From the NCBI GenBank assembly GCA_902542325.1, contig CACBUE010000005.1, positions 1 to 64,000 of the forward strand: a stretch of DNA of 64,000 nt. The letters are read 5' to 3'. The DNA is from an uncultured SAR86 cluster bacterium. Its GTDB lineage: Bacteria; Pseudomonadota; Gammaproteobacteria; Magnimaribacterales; Magnimaribacteraceae. The notes under the pieces were generated by a model. The model searched no databases. It saw nothing but the letters and a program-made list of their open reading frames with translations, and was not told the DNA's origin. Shown piece by piece: positions 32,670-41,669 of this stretch (within the stretch, counting starts at the first letter, position 1; the number at the start of each line of letters is the position of its first letter). A program made the position numbers and the translations under genes.

Positions 32670-34760
32670 TTAATTCAATCCTCTTTTTTTCAGAAGTGGT
32701 TCTATTTCGGGCTCTTTGCCTCTGAATCTAACATACTGAGTCATTAGATCATCTGTGTTACCAGCTGAATAGACGTATTTTTTAAGTTTATCAGCAGTTT
32801 CTTTATCAAATAGTCCTTTGTCTTTAAAAGCTTCAAAAGCATCAGCTTCGAGTACCTCTGTCCATAAGTAACTGTAATATCCTGATGAATATCCGCCTGC
32901 GAATATGTGACCAAAATAAGTACTTCTATATCTTGTTTCAATTTCATCAATTAAACCTAGATCCTTTAAAGCCTGATCTTCAAATTTATCTATATCTGTG
33001 ATTGTATTTTTATCTGTGTGGTAAGCCATGTCCAAATGAGCTGCAGCTACATATTCTGTTGTTGCGAAACCTTCATTGAATGTTCCGGCATCGGATATCT
33101 TGTCTAGCAATTCATCAGAAATGACCTCGCCTGTTTGATAATGTTTTGCAAAAGTTTTGATTACTTCTGGTTCTCTTGCCCAGTTTTCCATCATTTGTGA
33201 TGGAAATTCGACATAGTCTCTGGTTACGGAAGTTCCGGATAGACTTGGATATTGAGCATTTGATAGAAGGCCATGTAGCCCATGACCAAATTCATGAAAC
33301 AAAGTCTCGACTTGTTCAAAGGATAGAAGGGAAACGCCATCAACATTTTCTGGAGGAAAATTGCATACATTAATAACAATGGGTATTACATCTCCGTCAA
33401 ACTTACTTTGACTTCTAAAAGTACTCATCCATGCACCACCTCCTTTGTTCGGCCTCAATGTAAAGTCTGTATAAAAAATACCTATCACTTTATTATCAGA
33501 GTCCTCCACAACAAAAGAACGAATATTTTCACGGTATTTTGGCAAGTCATTTCTTTCACTAAAAGTTATACCAAACAATTTATTCGCAACATCAAAAGCA
33601 CCCTCTAAGACCTTTTCTTCACTGAAGTATGGCTTGACCTCTTCCTCTTTAAAATCAAATTTCTCTTGTCTTAATTTTTCTGAGTAGTGCCACCAATCCC
33701 ATGCTGCCAACTGAAAGTTAGCACCTTCTTCGGAAATTAACTCCTGCATTGCCTGAACTTCTCCCTTGGCTTTTTCGATACCAGGTTCCCAAACTGTTTG
33801 AAGAAGTTTGTTAACATTTTCGGGAGTCTTTGCCATGCTATTATCTAAGACATAGTCAGAATGACTTTCAAAACCAAGCATTGAAGCTTTCTCTTGCCTA
33901 AGTGCAATCATTTCAGCAATTATTTTTTTATTATCAAATTCGTTATCATTATCTCCGCGTTGTATGTAAGAATTGTAAAGCTCTTCTCTAAGGTCTCTTT
34001 GGGTAGAGTATGTAAGGAAAGGGTACATGCTGACTCGAGTTGGTTTGAATACCCATTTACCTATTTCTCCTTCAGATTCAGCTAAAAGAGCAGCCTGTCT
34101 TATTTCTTCATCAGGCAGGCCATCAAGATCGTCTTCATTATCAATAACCATGCTATAAGAATTTGTTTCTTTAAGAACATTTTGATCGAATTGAACAGAT
34201 AAGGAAGATAAAGAACTATTAATTTCAGTTAACCTATCCATTGAATTTTGATCAAGATTTGCCCCTGATCTAATGAATCTTTTATAAGTCTCTGCAACTA
34301 ATCTAGCTTGCTCTACTGACAGACTAAGCGATTGCTTGTTTTCATAAATTTCCTTAATCCTCATGAAGAGTTTTTTATTTAAAAGAATTGAATCATTATG
34401 TGAAGATAATTTTGGACTTACTGTCCTCTGAAGAGAATCCATATCATCATCTGTATTAGATCCCTGAAGATTAAAAAAGACACTACTCACTTTGTCTAAT
34501 GTTTTACCTGAGCGCTCTAAAGCTTCTATGGTATTTTCAAAGGTAGGTGCCTCAGTATTATTAGCAATAACATCTATTTCCTCTAAGTGCTCTTTCATCC
34601 CTTGAATGAAGGCGGGTTCGTAGTGAGAAAATTTAATAGCCTCAAAAGGAGGAATTTGAAAAGGGGTCTCGTATTCGTTTAGAAAGGGGTTCATAGAATT
34701 ATCCTCATATGTACAACTAAAAATTAAAAGCAAAAGAAAAGGAACGTGCTTCTTTAACAT
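32670..34760 (-). CDS. M3 family oligopeptidase (peptidyl-dipeptidase Dcp-like), lipoprotein
   Basis: 696 residues. The zinc motif is FHEFGHGLHG with HExxH at residues 489-493, and the third ligand lies in the downstream E-rich helix (YVEFPSQMMENW). Length and order match Dcp/oligopeptidase A. The N-terminus MLKKHVPFLLLLIFSCTY is a lipoprotein signal with the lipid-attachment cysteine at about residue 16, so the enzyme is anchored in the outer membrane or periplasm and digests short peptides. A TAATAT box ends 6 nt before the ATG and no ribosome site is visible. Confidence 0.9.
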   Translation of the reverse strand: MLKKHVPFLLLLIFSCTYEDNSMNPFLNEYETPFQIPPFEAIKFSHYEPAFIQGMKEHLEEIDVIANNTEAPTFENTIEALERSGKTLDKVSSVFFNLQGSNTDDDMDSLQRTVSPKLSSHNDSILLNKKLFMRIKEIYENKQSLSLSVEQARLVAETYKRFIRSGANLDQNSMDRLTEINSSLSSLSVQFDQNVLKETNSYSMVIDNEDDLDGLPDEEIRQAALLAESEGEIGKWVFKPTRVSMYPFLTYSTQRDLREELYNSYIQRGDNDNEFDNKKIIAEMIALRQEKASMLGFESHSDYVLDNSMAKTPENVNKLLQTVWEPGIEKAKGEVQAMQELISEEGANFQLAAWDWWHYSEKLRQEKFDFKEEEVKPYFSEEKVLEGAFDVANKLFGITFSERNDLPKYRENIRSFVVEDSDNKVIGIFYTDFTLRPNKGGGAWMSTFRSQSKFDGDVIPIVINVCNFPPENVDGVSLLSFEQVETLFHEFGHGLHGLLSNAQYPSLSGTSVTRDYVEFPSQMMENWAREPEVIKTFAKHYQTGEVISDELLDKISDAGTFNEGFATTEYVAAAHLDMAYHTDKNTITDIDKFEDQALKDLGLIDEIETRYRSTYFGHIFAGGYSSGYYSYLWTEVLEADAFEAFKDKGLFDKETADKLKKYVYSAGNTDDLMTQYVRFRGKEPEIEPLLKKRGLN

Positions 34761-34818
34761 GAGGTAATATTACTTAAATATCTTTTATTGTGAATAAATA
34801 TTTTAGGGTATAAGAATT

Positions 34819-35097
34819 ATGAAAAATCCTGCATTTATTTTTTCTTTATTGAAACGTTTTGTAGGAATAATATTTTTAATTCTTAATTATCTTTGCTACG
34901 GGTTAATGGTAAAACTTGCAGCAGACTCTAGCTTGTCAGCATTTGAAAGAATAATCTATCCATCTCTAGTATATTTAATTAGCTGGATATTTGTCATTCT
35001 AGGTATTTATTTGGCTGGACCTGAGCTTGTTGCGAAGATCAAAGAGTTTTTTACATACATTAAAAATAAATTCTTGAGAAAAAAAAATGATAGATAG
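34819..35097 (+). CDS. Small two-TM membrane protein
   Basis: 92 residues with two TM helices (about 10-32 and 45-67) and a basic, lysine-rich C-terminus (KNKFLRKKNDR). No family recognised. A TATAAG box lies 4 nt before the ATG. It overlaps the VOC gene by 11 nt and is probably translated from the same transcript. Confidence 0.5.
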   Translation: MKNPAFIFSLLKRFVGIIFLILNYLCYGLMVKLAADSSLSAFERIIYPSLVYLISWIFVILGIYLAGPELVAKIKEFFTYIKNKFLRKKNDR

Positions 35098-35932
35098 ACT
35101 CGACCACTTAATTGTCTCTGTTAAAGACATTTCTGCTGCTGAAGAAAATTTTACTAAGTTTTTTGGCATAGAACCTGTTTGGAGGGGCGAACACTCTGAA
35201 CTAGGAACTATTAATGCTATCTATAATTTTAGTAACACTTACTTCGAGATCTTAGCGGCAAAAGGAGAGGGAATAGGTGCAGAACTCGTAAAACAATCCA
35301 TACAGGAAAAGGGTGAAGGATTAACCGGTCTAGTGCTGGGCAGCGATAATTTGCAAGATTGTGAAAACCAAATCTCAAAAAAACATTATAAATCTCTACC
35401 TATCTCAATTGGAGAAGGAATGGATTCTGATAGAGGTGATATAAGAAGATGGAAAAGTTTGTTTCTTCCAAATGAGCTCACTCGCGGTATGTTTGCCTTT
35501 TTAATAGAACACACCGAAGGACATTTACCCTTACCTAATAAATTTCCTGATTCTTCCGTAAATAAGCTTGATCATGTTGTTATCAACACAAATGATCCTG
35601 ATGGATTTATTGAGGTCTATCAAGACATATATGGAATAAGACTTGCATTGGATCAGACAGTAGAAAAATGGGGCGGAAGAATGCTCTTTTTTAGACTCAA
35701 TAAAACCACTATAGAAGTCATAGCAAAAAAGGATGAAAATCAAATAGAAGATAAATTATGGGGTCTTGCATGGGATGTGGAAGATATCAAAAAAACTCAT
35801 TCAAGACTTTGTAATGAAGGATTTGAAATAACCCCTGTAAAAGAGGGTAGAAAGCCCAATACACTTGTTGCTACTGTAAAGTCAGATGTCTACAACATAC
35901 CAACTTTACTTATCCAACATCTTTCCTCTTAA
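35087..35932 (+). CDS. VOC (glyoxalase-like) two-domain protein
   Basis: 281 residues in two vicinal-oxygen-chelate halves: the first begins IDRLDHLIVSVKDISAAEENF and the second VNKLDHVVINTNDPDGFIEVY at ~residue 160. The layout matches the glyoxalase-like domain family PF13468. His (DHLIV, DHVVI) and a Glu late in each half (YFEIL, TIEVI) are candidates for metal ligands. Cytoplasmic; reaction unknown. Its 3' end overlaps the convergent membrane gene by 23 nt. Confidence 0.78.
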   Translation: MIDRLDHLIVSVKDISAAEENFTKFFGIEPVWRGEHSELGTINAIYNFSNTYFEILAAKGEGIGAELVKQSIQEKGEGLTGLVLGSDNLQDCENQISKKHYKSLPISIGEGMDSDRGDIRRWKSLFLPNELTRGMFAFLIEHTEGHLPLPNKFPDSSVNKLDHVVINTNDPDGFIEVYQDIYGIRLALDQTVEKWGGRMLFFRLNKTTIEVIAKKDENQIEDKLWGLAWDVEDIKKTHSRLCNEGFEITPVKEGRKPNTLVATVKSDVYNIPTLLIQHLSS

Positions 35933-36620
35933 ATTTATCGTATATCCAATAGGGTGAGTAAATTATAAAAAATAGAACTGTTCCAATAATAATCAACAGA
36001 GGTATATGCAAAGGTGGTTCTGGAAAAAAGTCTAGAATACTCTCACCAATTGGTTTTGTGCCGAGATACCAATAATTTGCTGGAGGTCCTAAAAGCATAT
36101 TTACTGCATATATGATCGGTAGAATCGATAAAGACACATAAATCCCATTTTTAACAGAGCTAAGAGTGGGTCGATTTTTTAAAGCTATGCAGGCATAGGC
36201 TATTGCAATTATTAAAAGTCCATGGCCTATGAAAAATAAGATAAATTGTGGGTCTGGAAAAGTTTTAGGAATATCAGGGGTGATTAATGCGTTAATTCCT
36301 CCTCCGATCCCCCAGAAAAAAGATACCTCAAAAAATATTCTTTTTTCCGTGAGTAAAAATATCCCAATAAACAATGTAGATAAATTGCACATATGAATAG
36401 GTATCAGATTGATCCAGGGAAAATCCAACCCGTAGTGCCAAATAAATGGTTTAATTAACTCCAAGGTAACAGCAGAGACTCCCAAGACCTTGGCAATTAA
36501 TACTTTATTAACTAGATCGCTATTTTTTATAAAAAAAGGAAGCAAGAACGCCACGGCTAATATCAATAGTAATGTAGCTAAGTGAGACTCCCCAAAGATC
36601 TCAAAAGGTTGCGCATTCAT
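35910..36620 (-). CDS. TIGR02206/YwaF-like membrane protein
   Basis: 236 residues with about seven TM helices. The conserved pieces are an N-terminal FGESHLATLL, HYGLDFPWINLIPIHMCNLSTL in the middle and MLLGPPANYWYLGTKP near the C-terminal third; these match the YwaF/TIGR02206 integral membrane family, whose function is unknown. The conserved histidines and P-x-H-x-C-x-L segment might bind a metal (speculation). Confidence 0.75.
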   Translation of the reverse strand: MNAQPFEIFGESHLATLLLILAVAFLLPFFIKNSDLVNKVLIAKVLGVSAVTLELIKPFIWHYGLDFPWINLIPIHMCNLSTLFIGIFLLTEKRIFFEVSFFWGIGGGINALITPDIPKTFPDPQFILFFIGHGLLIIAIAYACIALKNRPTLSSVKNGIYVSLSILPIIYAVNMLLGPPANYWYLGTKPIGESILDFFPEPPLHIPLLIIIGTVLFFIIYSPYWIYDKFKRKDVG

Positions 36621-36640
36621 TTATTCAGTATAAAAATAAA

Positions 36641-36678
36641 TTAACTTGTATGGTAGTTAAGAATTTCAACAATATAAT
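36641..36678 (+). promoter_or_regulatory. Promoter and inverted repeat in the divergent 36620/36685 region
   Basis: A perfect inverted repeat TTAACT-N8-AGTTAA covers 36641-36660. A perfect -10 TATAAT at 36673-36678 ends 6 nt before the ATG at 36685, with no ribosome site between, so the transcript is probably leaderless. Confidence 0.45.
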
Positions 36679-36684
36679 GACAAT

Positions 36685-37956
36685 ATGGAAAAAAATTTAA
36701 TTAGTTTTTTGCCAACAATAGAAAAAAACGAAAAGATAATTCTGTTAAGAGCTTTCTTATTTTTCTTTTTCGTTTTAGCTTCTTGGTATGCATTGAGACC
36801 TGTAAGAAACGAACTAGCTGTTCAAGGAGGAATTTATAATCTTCCCTGGCTATTGATGGGAGTTATGCTGGCTATGCTCATTATCAATCCCATTTATTCC
36901 TGGTTGGTTTCTCGTATAAATCAAAATCGTTTAATTCTCTATATCTACTCTTTTTTCATTCTGAATTTAATCCTATTTTTAATATTATGGACATTTGCAG
37001 GAGAAGACGGTCGTATTTGGACAGGTAGAGCTTTCTATATCTGGGCAAATGTATACTCATTTTTCGTTGTATCTATTTTTTGGGTAACTATGATTAATTT
37101 CTTTTCGCATACAGACTCAAAAAAATTCTTCGGTATTATCAGTGCAGGAGGTTCATTAGGTGCTTTTTTTGGATCTACTGTTGCAAGATATTTTTCAACT
37201 GAAATTTGTGGCAATACCTCTATTTCTGATTTAGGGCCTATGAGCTTGATAGTTTTTTCCATTTTTTCACTTCTTTTCGCTATATTTTTTTCTAGGACAT
37301 TCAAGCCTAGAGCGTTAGATATGGACAATTCCCCAAAAGAGTTAGGTGGTTCTAGCTTTGAGGCAATTCAAAATATTATCAAAGATCCCGCTATAAGGAA
37401 TATAGGCCTTTATGTAATATTATTCACTATGTTAATGACAACCTCTTGGATGATTTCTTTAGGAATTGTTGAGGAATGGTCAAAAGATCCATGCGAAAGG
37501 ACTGGTTTTTTTGCAAGAATAGAGCAAATTGTTACTCCTTTAACTCTTTTAATGCAGCTCTTCCTTGCTTCCTATATCTTAAGAAGAGTGGGTTCCTTGG
37601 CTGTGCTATCTATTTACGGTGCCTTGTTTGCCATTGCTTTCATGGCTTATGCTTTTTATCCAACTATCACAACTGTGATGATGGTTGTGATAAGTCTGAG
37701 AATATTTGAATATGGACTAAATAAGCCTACTAGAGAGTCAATCTACACAAAGCTAAAACAACAAGATAGATATAAATCAACGGTTTTCATAGATACGTTT
37801 CTTGCAAGATCTGGCGATGTTATTGGAGGATGGTTTGTGAGAGGTTTAGTTGGAACTGGAATAGCGGTGTTATCCGTCACATGGGCCGCATTACCTTTTG
37901 CTTTATTTATCTCCTACATGGGTTTCCAAGTAAATAAGGCAGTTAATGATGAGTGA
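36685..37956 (+). CDS. MFS carrier resembling ATP:ADP antiporter/Npt1-like proteins
   Basis: 423 residues with 11-12 TM helices. The N-terminal block LRAFLFFFFVLASWYALRPVRNELAV is characteristic of a proteobacterial group often labelled as NTP/NDP exchange-like or MFS transporters, distantly related to rickettsial and plastid ATP/ADP carriers. Middle blocks include GIISAGGSLGAFFGS and VEEWSKDPCERTGFFARIEQ, and the late KPTRESIYTKLKQQDRYKST is a further family marker. Whether it moves nucleotides is not shown for this group. The stop overlaps the Rieske gene. Confidence 0.8.
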   Translation: MEKNLISFLPTIEKNEKIILLRAFLFFFFVLASWYALRPVRNELAVQGGIYNLPWLLMGVMLAMLIINPIYSWLVSRINQNRLILYIYSFFILNLILFLILWTFAGEDGRIWTGRAFYIWANVYSFFVVSIFWVTMINFFSHTDSKKFFGIISAGGSLGAFFGSTVARYFSTEICGNTSISDLGPMSLIVFSIFSLLFAIFFSRTFKPRALDMDNSPKELGGSSFEAIQNIIKDPAIRNIGLYVILFTMLMTTSWMISLGIVEEWSKDPCERTGFFARIEQIVTPLTLLMQLFLASYILRRVGSLAVLSIYGALFAIAFMAYAFYPTITTVMMVVISLRIFEYGLNKPTRESIYTKLKQQDRYKSTVFIDTFLARSGDVIGGWFVRGLVGTGIAVLSVTWAALPFALFISYMGFQVNKAVNDE

Positions 37957-38272
37957 TGAATTTATTAATGTTGCAGACATAACAGATATAGAAATTAATC
38001 AATCTCAATCTGTAGAATTAGATGGAAAAGCTATATTAATTTGTCATACAACCAAGGGAATATTTGCTGTAGAGGATAAATGCAGCCATGCAGATATTCC
38101 TCTTTGTGGAGGACAAATTATAGATAATTTCATAACTTGTCCTGTTCATGGAGCTGTATTTGATCTAACTGATGGATCTGTACAGTCACCTCCAGCTTTC
38201 GAAGATTTAGAAACTTTTGAGGTACAAACTGAAGGCACTTCAATTAGTATTAAAAAAGAACTTGATAAATAA
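37946..38272 (+). CDS. Rieske-type 2Fe-2S ferredoxin (NirD/BphF-like)
   Basis: 108 residues. The Rieske ligands are CSHADIPLCGG (C-x-H) and CPVHGAVFD (C-x2-H), spaced as in non-haem oxygenase ferredoxins; no N-terminal membrane anchor, so cytoplasmic. Such proteins pass electrons to ring-hydroxylating dioxygenases or nitrite reductase; neither partner is next to it, although a FAD hydroxylase and extradiol-type enzyme lie at 39214-42981. It overlaps the carrier's 3' end by 11 nt (ATG at 37946 or 37949). Confidence 0.88.
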   Translation: MMSDEFINVADITDIEINQSQSVELDGKAILICHTTKGIFAVEDKCSHADIPLCGGQIIDNFITCPVHGAVFDLTDGSVQSPPAFEDLETFEVQTEGTSISIKKELDK

Positions 38273-38285
38273 GATAAATACCTTG

Positions 38286-38651
38286 GTGACTAAAGGACAA
38301 AAGATTAAGCATAAATTACTGATTATTTTTGTGAGTATCATTTTGGGCTCCTGCTCGAATTCAACTCAACCGAATGGTGTTGAATGGAGTGGTCCACTTA
38401 ACTTTATGCATGTTACAAAAGAAAAAATGGAAATGATTTATTCGGTTGATGTTACAGGACAAAAAGTTTTTCTGGATGGTTTCTACGAAGTCACTAAGAA
38501 AAATACTGATGAAGTCTTATTCCGTTTAAAAGTTGAAGAATTAGAGCTAGGAAATAGAGAGGACGGAAGAAGCTTTTGTAGAGTATGGGGTGAGATCGAT
38601 GAAAGCCATATCCAAAGTTACTTGTTCGCTTTAGATTGTAAGCCAATCTAA
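38286..38651 (+). CDS. Small lipoprotein of unknown function
   Basis: 121 residues starting from the GTG at 38286; an in-frame ATG further upstream at 38217 lies inside the Rieske gene and would mask the signal. The N-terminus KHKLLIIFVSIILGSC is a lipoprotein signal with the lipobox ILGSC. The mature part has a beta-rich domain with two cysteines (FCRVWG and ALDCKPI), likely a disulphide. It lies between Rieske and cytochrome b561 genes. No family recognised. Confidence 0.6.
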   Translation: MTKGQKIKHKLLIIFVSIILGSCSNSTQPNGVEWSGPLNFMHVTKEKMEMIYSVDVTGQKVFLDGFYEVTKKNTDEVLFRLKVEELELGNREDGRSFCRVWGEIDESHIQSYLFALDCKPI

Positions 38652-38654
38652 TAG

Positions 38655-39188
38655 ATGAAATCTGATTTTTTAAAGTCCCAAAAAATAATTCATTGGATAA
38701 TGGCTATCATTATTATGCTGGATCTCAATATCGCACAAAAATTTGGAGGAGAGATGGATATTTTGGATAGGCTGGAATCAAGGATTGATCACACTAGTGT
38801 CGGACTATTCATAACATTTCTTTTTTTATTGAGACTCTTCTTAAGATATAAATATGGATCTCCAGGTTATCCCGACTCCATGCCTAGATGGCAAGTAATC
38901 TCAGCTAAAGTTGGTCATTACGGACTTTACTTCTTGATGGGTGGATTGATAGTTACTGGTTTGTTGACAGCAAGGTATGCAACTGACCCGATTCTTGCAT
39001 TTAATACGTTAAATCTAACGATGGGCAATGGAGATCTACAAATTTATAACGTAATTAGATTTTTTCATGAAGTATTTACAAATTTAATAATAGCCTTTAT
39101 CGCTATTCATATTTTCGCTTCTATGTATCATCATTTCATTGCTAAAGATTTAACAACTTTGAATATGATTAAATTTTGGAAGAATTGA
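38655..39188 (+). CDS. Cytochrome b561-type dihaem membrane protein
   Basis: 177 residues with four TM helices. Histidines in the helices, for example HW in TM1 (KIIHWIMAIII), DHTSVGLFI in TM2, AKVGHYGLYF in TM3 and IAIHIFASMYHHF in TM4, match the axial haem ligands of the bacterial cytochrome b561/CybB family. It accepts or donates electrons at the inner membrane. It is 3 nt downstream of the lipoprotein and 400 nt from the Rieske gene, so these may be one small redox unit. Confidence 0.82.
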   Translation: MKSDFLKSQKIIHWIMAIIIMLDLNIAQKFGGEMDILDRLESRIDHTSVGLFITFLFLLRLFLRYKYGSPGYPDSMPRWQVISAKVGHYGLYFLMGGLIVTGLLTARYATDPILAFNTLNLTMGNGDLQIYNVIRFFHEVFTNLIIAFIAIHIFASMYHHFIAKDLTTLNMIKFWKN

Positions 39189-39213
39189 TTTAAGCCCAAT
39201 TAAATTTAGCCTA

Positions 39214-40728
39214 TTAATTCATTATTCTCATTTTTAAATCATTGATAAGCATATCGATAGAAATATTTGAATTTGTAGATCCAAAAATATATCTATCAGG
39301 TCTAACTAGGAAGGCTCTATCCTTTTCCATAAAAGATTTCATCCAAGGATTTTTCTCAATATATTTTTTTTCAAGAATGACTAACTTACATTCTATTAAA
39401 TCAAGAAATTCATAATGATCTTCAGAGATTTCCAAAGGAGATTTTGATATCAAAGAAAAGTTTTTCCCTAGAATATGATCCATTCTCTTTACAACTTCTT
39501 TATTGTAATACTCTACTGGTTGGGGAAATATCTCACCAGCATTCATTGACTCCTCAGCCTTCCCACCAAAAAAAAGACCCTTCGTAAGATTGGGTAATAT
39601 AAAAGATCCATAACCCTTTTGAACTAAATCCTGTGATACCTCTTCTGGGGTTTTTGCCTTAGCATAAGCTTCCATTAATTCTCCAATACCCGCAGAATTT
39701 TTCACAACAAATCTAGAGTGAGGAATTCTTTCTGTCTCGAAGCTATCAACTAAATTTGTATTTAATTTATTTTTAATTGATGCTGCGATTTTCCAGGATA
39801 AGTTCACTGCATCTCTATAACCAGACATCATACCTTCTCCCATAAAAGGAGGAGCTTGATGCGCGGCATCGCCTATTAAAAAGCAGTTACCTTTCTGAAA
39901 ATTTTTAGCAATTACCGAATGGAACTGGTAAACAGCCTTTCTTATGATTTTATATTCTTCTGGCTTCAACCATTTATCTATTAGCTCGTGAATGGTTTTA
40001 TCATCTAAAAAGCTCTCCTTATCTTCGTGCTCATGAATAATGAATTCCCATCTTCGAAAAGGTAAGTGAGAAGGAACAAAAGTTGCAAGCCTTTCTTTAT
40101 CGCAAACTTGTATTAACTTATCACCAAGTTTATCAGGCTCATTAAGTTCAACATCAATAACAACCCAATCACGATTATAATTTAAGTCCTCTTGAGAGAT
40201 ACCTAGCTGTTTTCTTACAACACTTGATCCTCCATCAGAACCTATTAAATATCTAGAAGTAAAATCTTTCTCTTCTTGATTATTTAAATTGATAGTTTTA
40301 AAACTTACAGATTCTTTATTTTGATCAAGACTTATGAATTCATGTTCTAAAATAATTTCAACATTAGAATTTTCTAATTTATTTCTTATATCACGATCTG
40401 TGTAGGGCTGATGAAATAGGCTTGATGCCGGCCAACCATTTGCGGATACAAAACCTTTTAAATCAATAGAACCGCCAATAATTTCCAAATTCTTGTTAGA
40501 AAAGTAAGCACCCCCAAGAATAGTGCTATTTTTTAGATAAATGTCATCAATTCCAGCTAATTGAGACATTCTAAAACCTTGATCGCTGACAGTTACTGCT
40601 CTTGGAAGACTGTAAATATCTTTTTCTTTATCGATGCACAGGACTCTCATACCGTATGATTCTAAGAGAAGTGCGGCCAGACTTCCGGCAGGTCCCATAC
40701 CTATGATGGCTACATCGAAATGATTCAT
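39214..40728 (-). CDS. FAD-dependent aromatic hydroxylase (MhpA/PheA-like class A monooxygenase)
   Basis: 504 residues. The FAD-binding GxGxxG motif is GMGPAGSLAALL near residue 11, the DG-type motif is SDGGSSVVRKQLG, and GDAAHQAPPFMGEGM is the second FAD/ribityl motif typical of phenylpropionate (MhpA) and related hydroxylases. The C-terminal thioredoxin-like domain is present. It should add a hydroxyl group ortho to a phenolic group using NAD(P)H and O2. Last gene of the operon running from 43893; starts with a 1-nt overlap (TAATG) after the GST gene. Confidence 0.87.
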   Translation of the reverse strand: MNHFDVAIIGMGPAGSLAALLLESYGMRVLCIDKEKDIYSLPRAVTVSDQGFRMSQLAGIDDIYLKNSTILGGAYFSNKNLEIIGGSIDLKGFVSANGWPASSLFHQPYTDRDIRNKLENSNVEIILEHEFISLDQNKESVSFKTINLNNQEEKDFTSRYLIGSDGGSSVVRKQLGISQEDLNYNRDWVVIDVELNEPDKLGDKLIQVCDKERLATFVPSHLPFRRWEFIIHEHEDKESFLDDKTIHELIDKWLKPEEYKIIRKAVYQFHSVIAKNFQKGNCFLIGDAAHQAPPFMGEGMMSGYRDAVNLSWKIAASIKNKLNTNLVDSFETERIPHSRFVVKNSAGIGELMEAYAKAKTPEEVSQDLVQKGYGSFILPNLTKGLFFGGKAEESMNAGEIFPQPVEYYNKEVVKRMDHILGKNFSLISKSPLEISEDHYEFLDLIECKLVILEKKYIEKNPWMKSFMEKDRAFLVRPDRYIFGSTNSNISIDMLINDLKMRIMN

Positions 40729-41651
40729 TAATTTAATGCACTTAGTTCCTTATGAAAGGATTTAAGAAATGTATTATTTTGAATGGCATATTGGAGCTCT
40801 TTTATACCTTTTTGAAGGTTAGGATTATTTTGATCTACTATTCCTTTTATGAAACTATCTCTTTGTTTGATTTTTTCATAGTAAGCTTTGATGAATGGTT
40901 TTTTTTCAAGCAAAAGACCGCTCCAACCGCACTCTTCAAGGCGATGAAGGATAACGGACCAACTTATATCTGCGAGAGAGAAATTATCAGATGCAAGCCA
41001 ATCTTTTTTACTTGATGACAGTTCAGTTTCTAACTCGCATAAATGGTTATTCAGTTCTTCAAAAGCAGATTTAATGAGATTTTGAATCGGTGGTAATTTT
41101 ATGAAAGTAAACCCAAATATTTTTAGCAGCAAAAAAATTAATACTCTTTGTTTCATTGGGTGAGAAATTAATCCTTTCATAACTTCTAGGATAGAGACGT
41201 TTTTTAACATAGTTGTAAAAAGTGGAAAGGTAAGGGGTCCAATCGTATTACCGGCATATTTTTCATGACCTTTTACTGGATTACCTACCATCGACGCTTT
41301 ATCTGTCCAATAATTTATTGATTTAACGTCACGGTCTTCAAGCGTATTTAAGTTTTTCTTTTTATTGAATATGAATTTAATTTGTTCATGTGATTCGTAT
41401 ATAGGTCTACCTTTATTGAGCAAAACAGGAACGGTTGCTCCTGGATTTATTTTTAAAAATGATTTTGAGGCCACCTCATATTTTCCTGTTTCAATAAGAT
41501 CTATATGCTTTGAATCATATTTGAAACCTGCCTCGTGAAGACAAATTCTAACTTTCCTGGAACACAGTGAAAAATCATTATGATAAAGGGTCCATTCTGC
41601 TGAGGTTTGCTCGACTAGGTAATCTTGAAGGCCTACTTGCATCCTTTGCAT
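40728..41651 (-). CDS. Glutathione S-transferase family protein
   Basis: 307 residues, longer than the usual ~220. The thioredoxin-like N-terminal domain begins at ~residue 19 (EWTLYHNDFSLCSRKVRICLHEAGF) with a serine/cysteine pair (SLCS) at the active site, and the cis-proline loop NPGATVPVLLNKG plus YESHEQI follows. The all-alpha C-terminal domain (SLADISWSVILHRLEE) carries an insertion of roughly 60 residues. In a ring-cleavage operon a GST often serves as maleylpyruvate or maleylacetoacetate isomerase, which fits here but is inference. Confidence 0.78.
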   Translation of the reverse strand: MQRMQVGLQDYLVEQTSAEWTLYHNDFSLCSRKVRICLHEAGFKYDSKHIDLIETGKYEVASKSFLKINPGATVPVLLNKGRPIYESHEQIKFIFNKKKNLNTLEDRDVKSINYWTDKASMVGNPVKGHEKYAGNTIGPLTFPLFTTMLKNVSILEVMKGLISHPMKQRVLIFLLLKIFGFTFIKLPPIQNLIKSAFEELNNHLCELETELSSSKKDWLASDNFSLADISWSVILHRLEECGWSGLLLEKKPFIKAYYEKIKQRDSFIKGIVDQNNPNLQKGIKELQYAIQNNTFLKSFHKELSALN

Positions 41652-41669
41652 TTGTTTTAGAACAAACTA

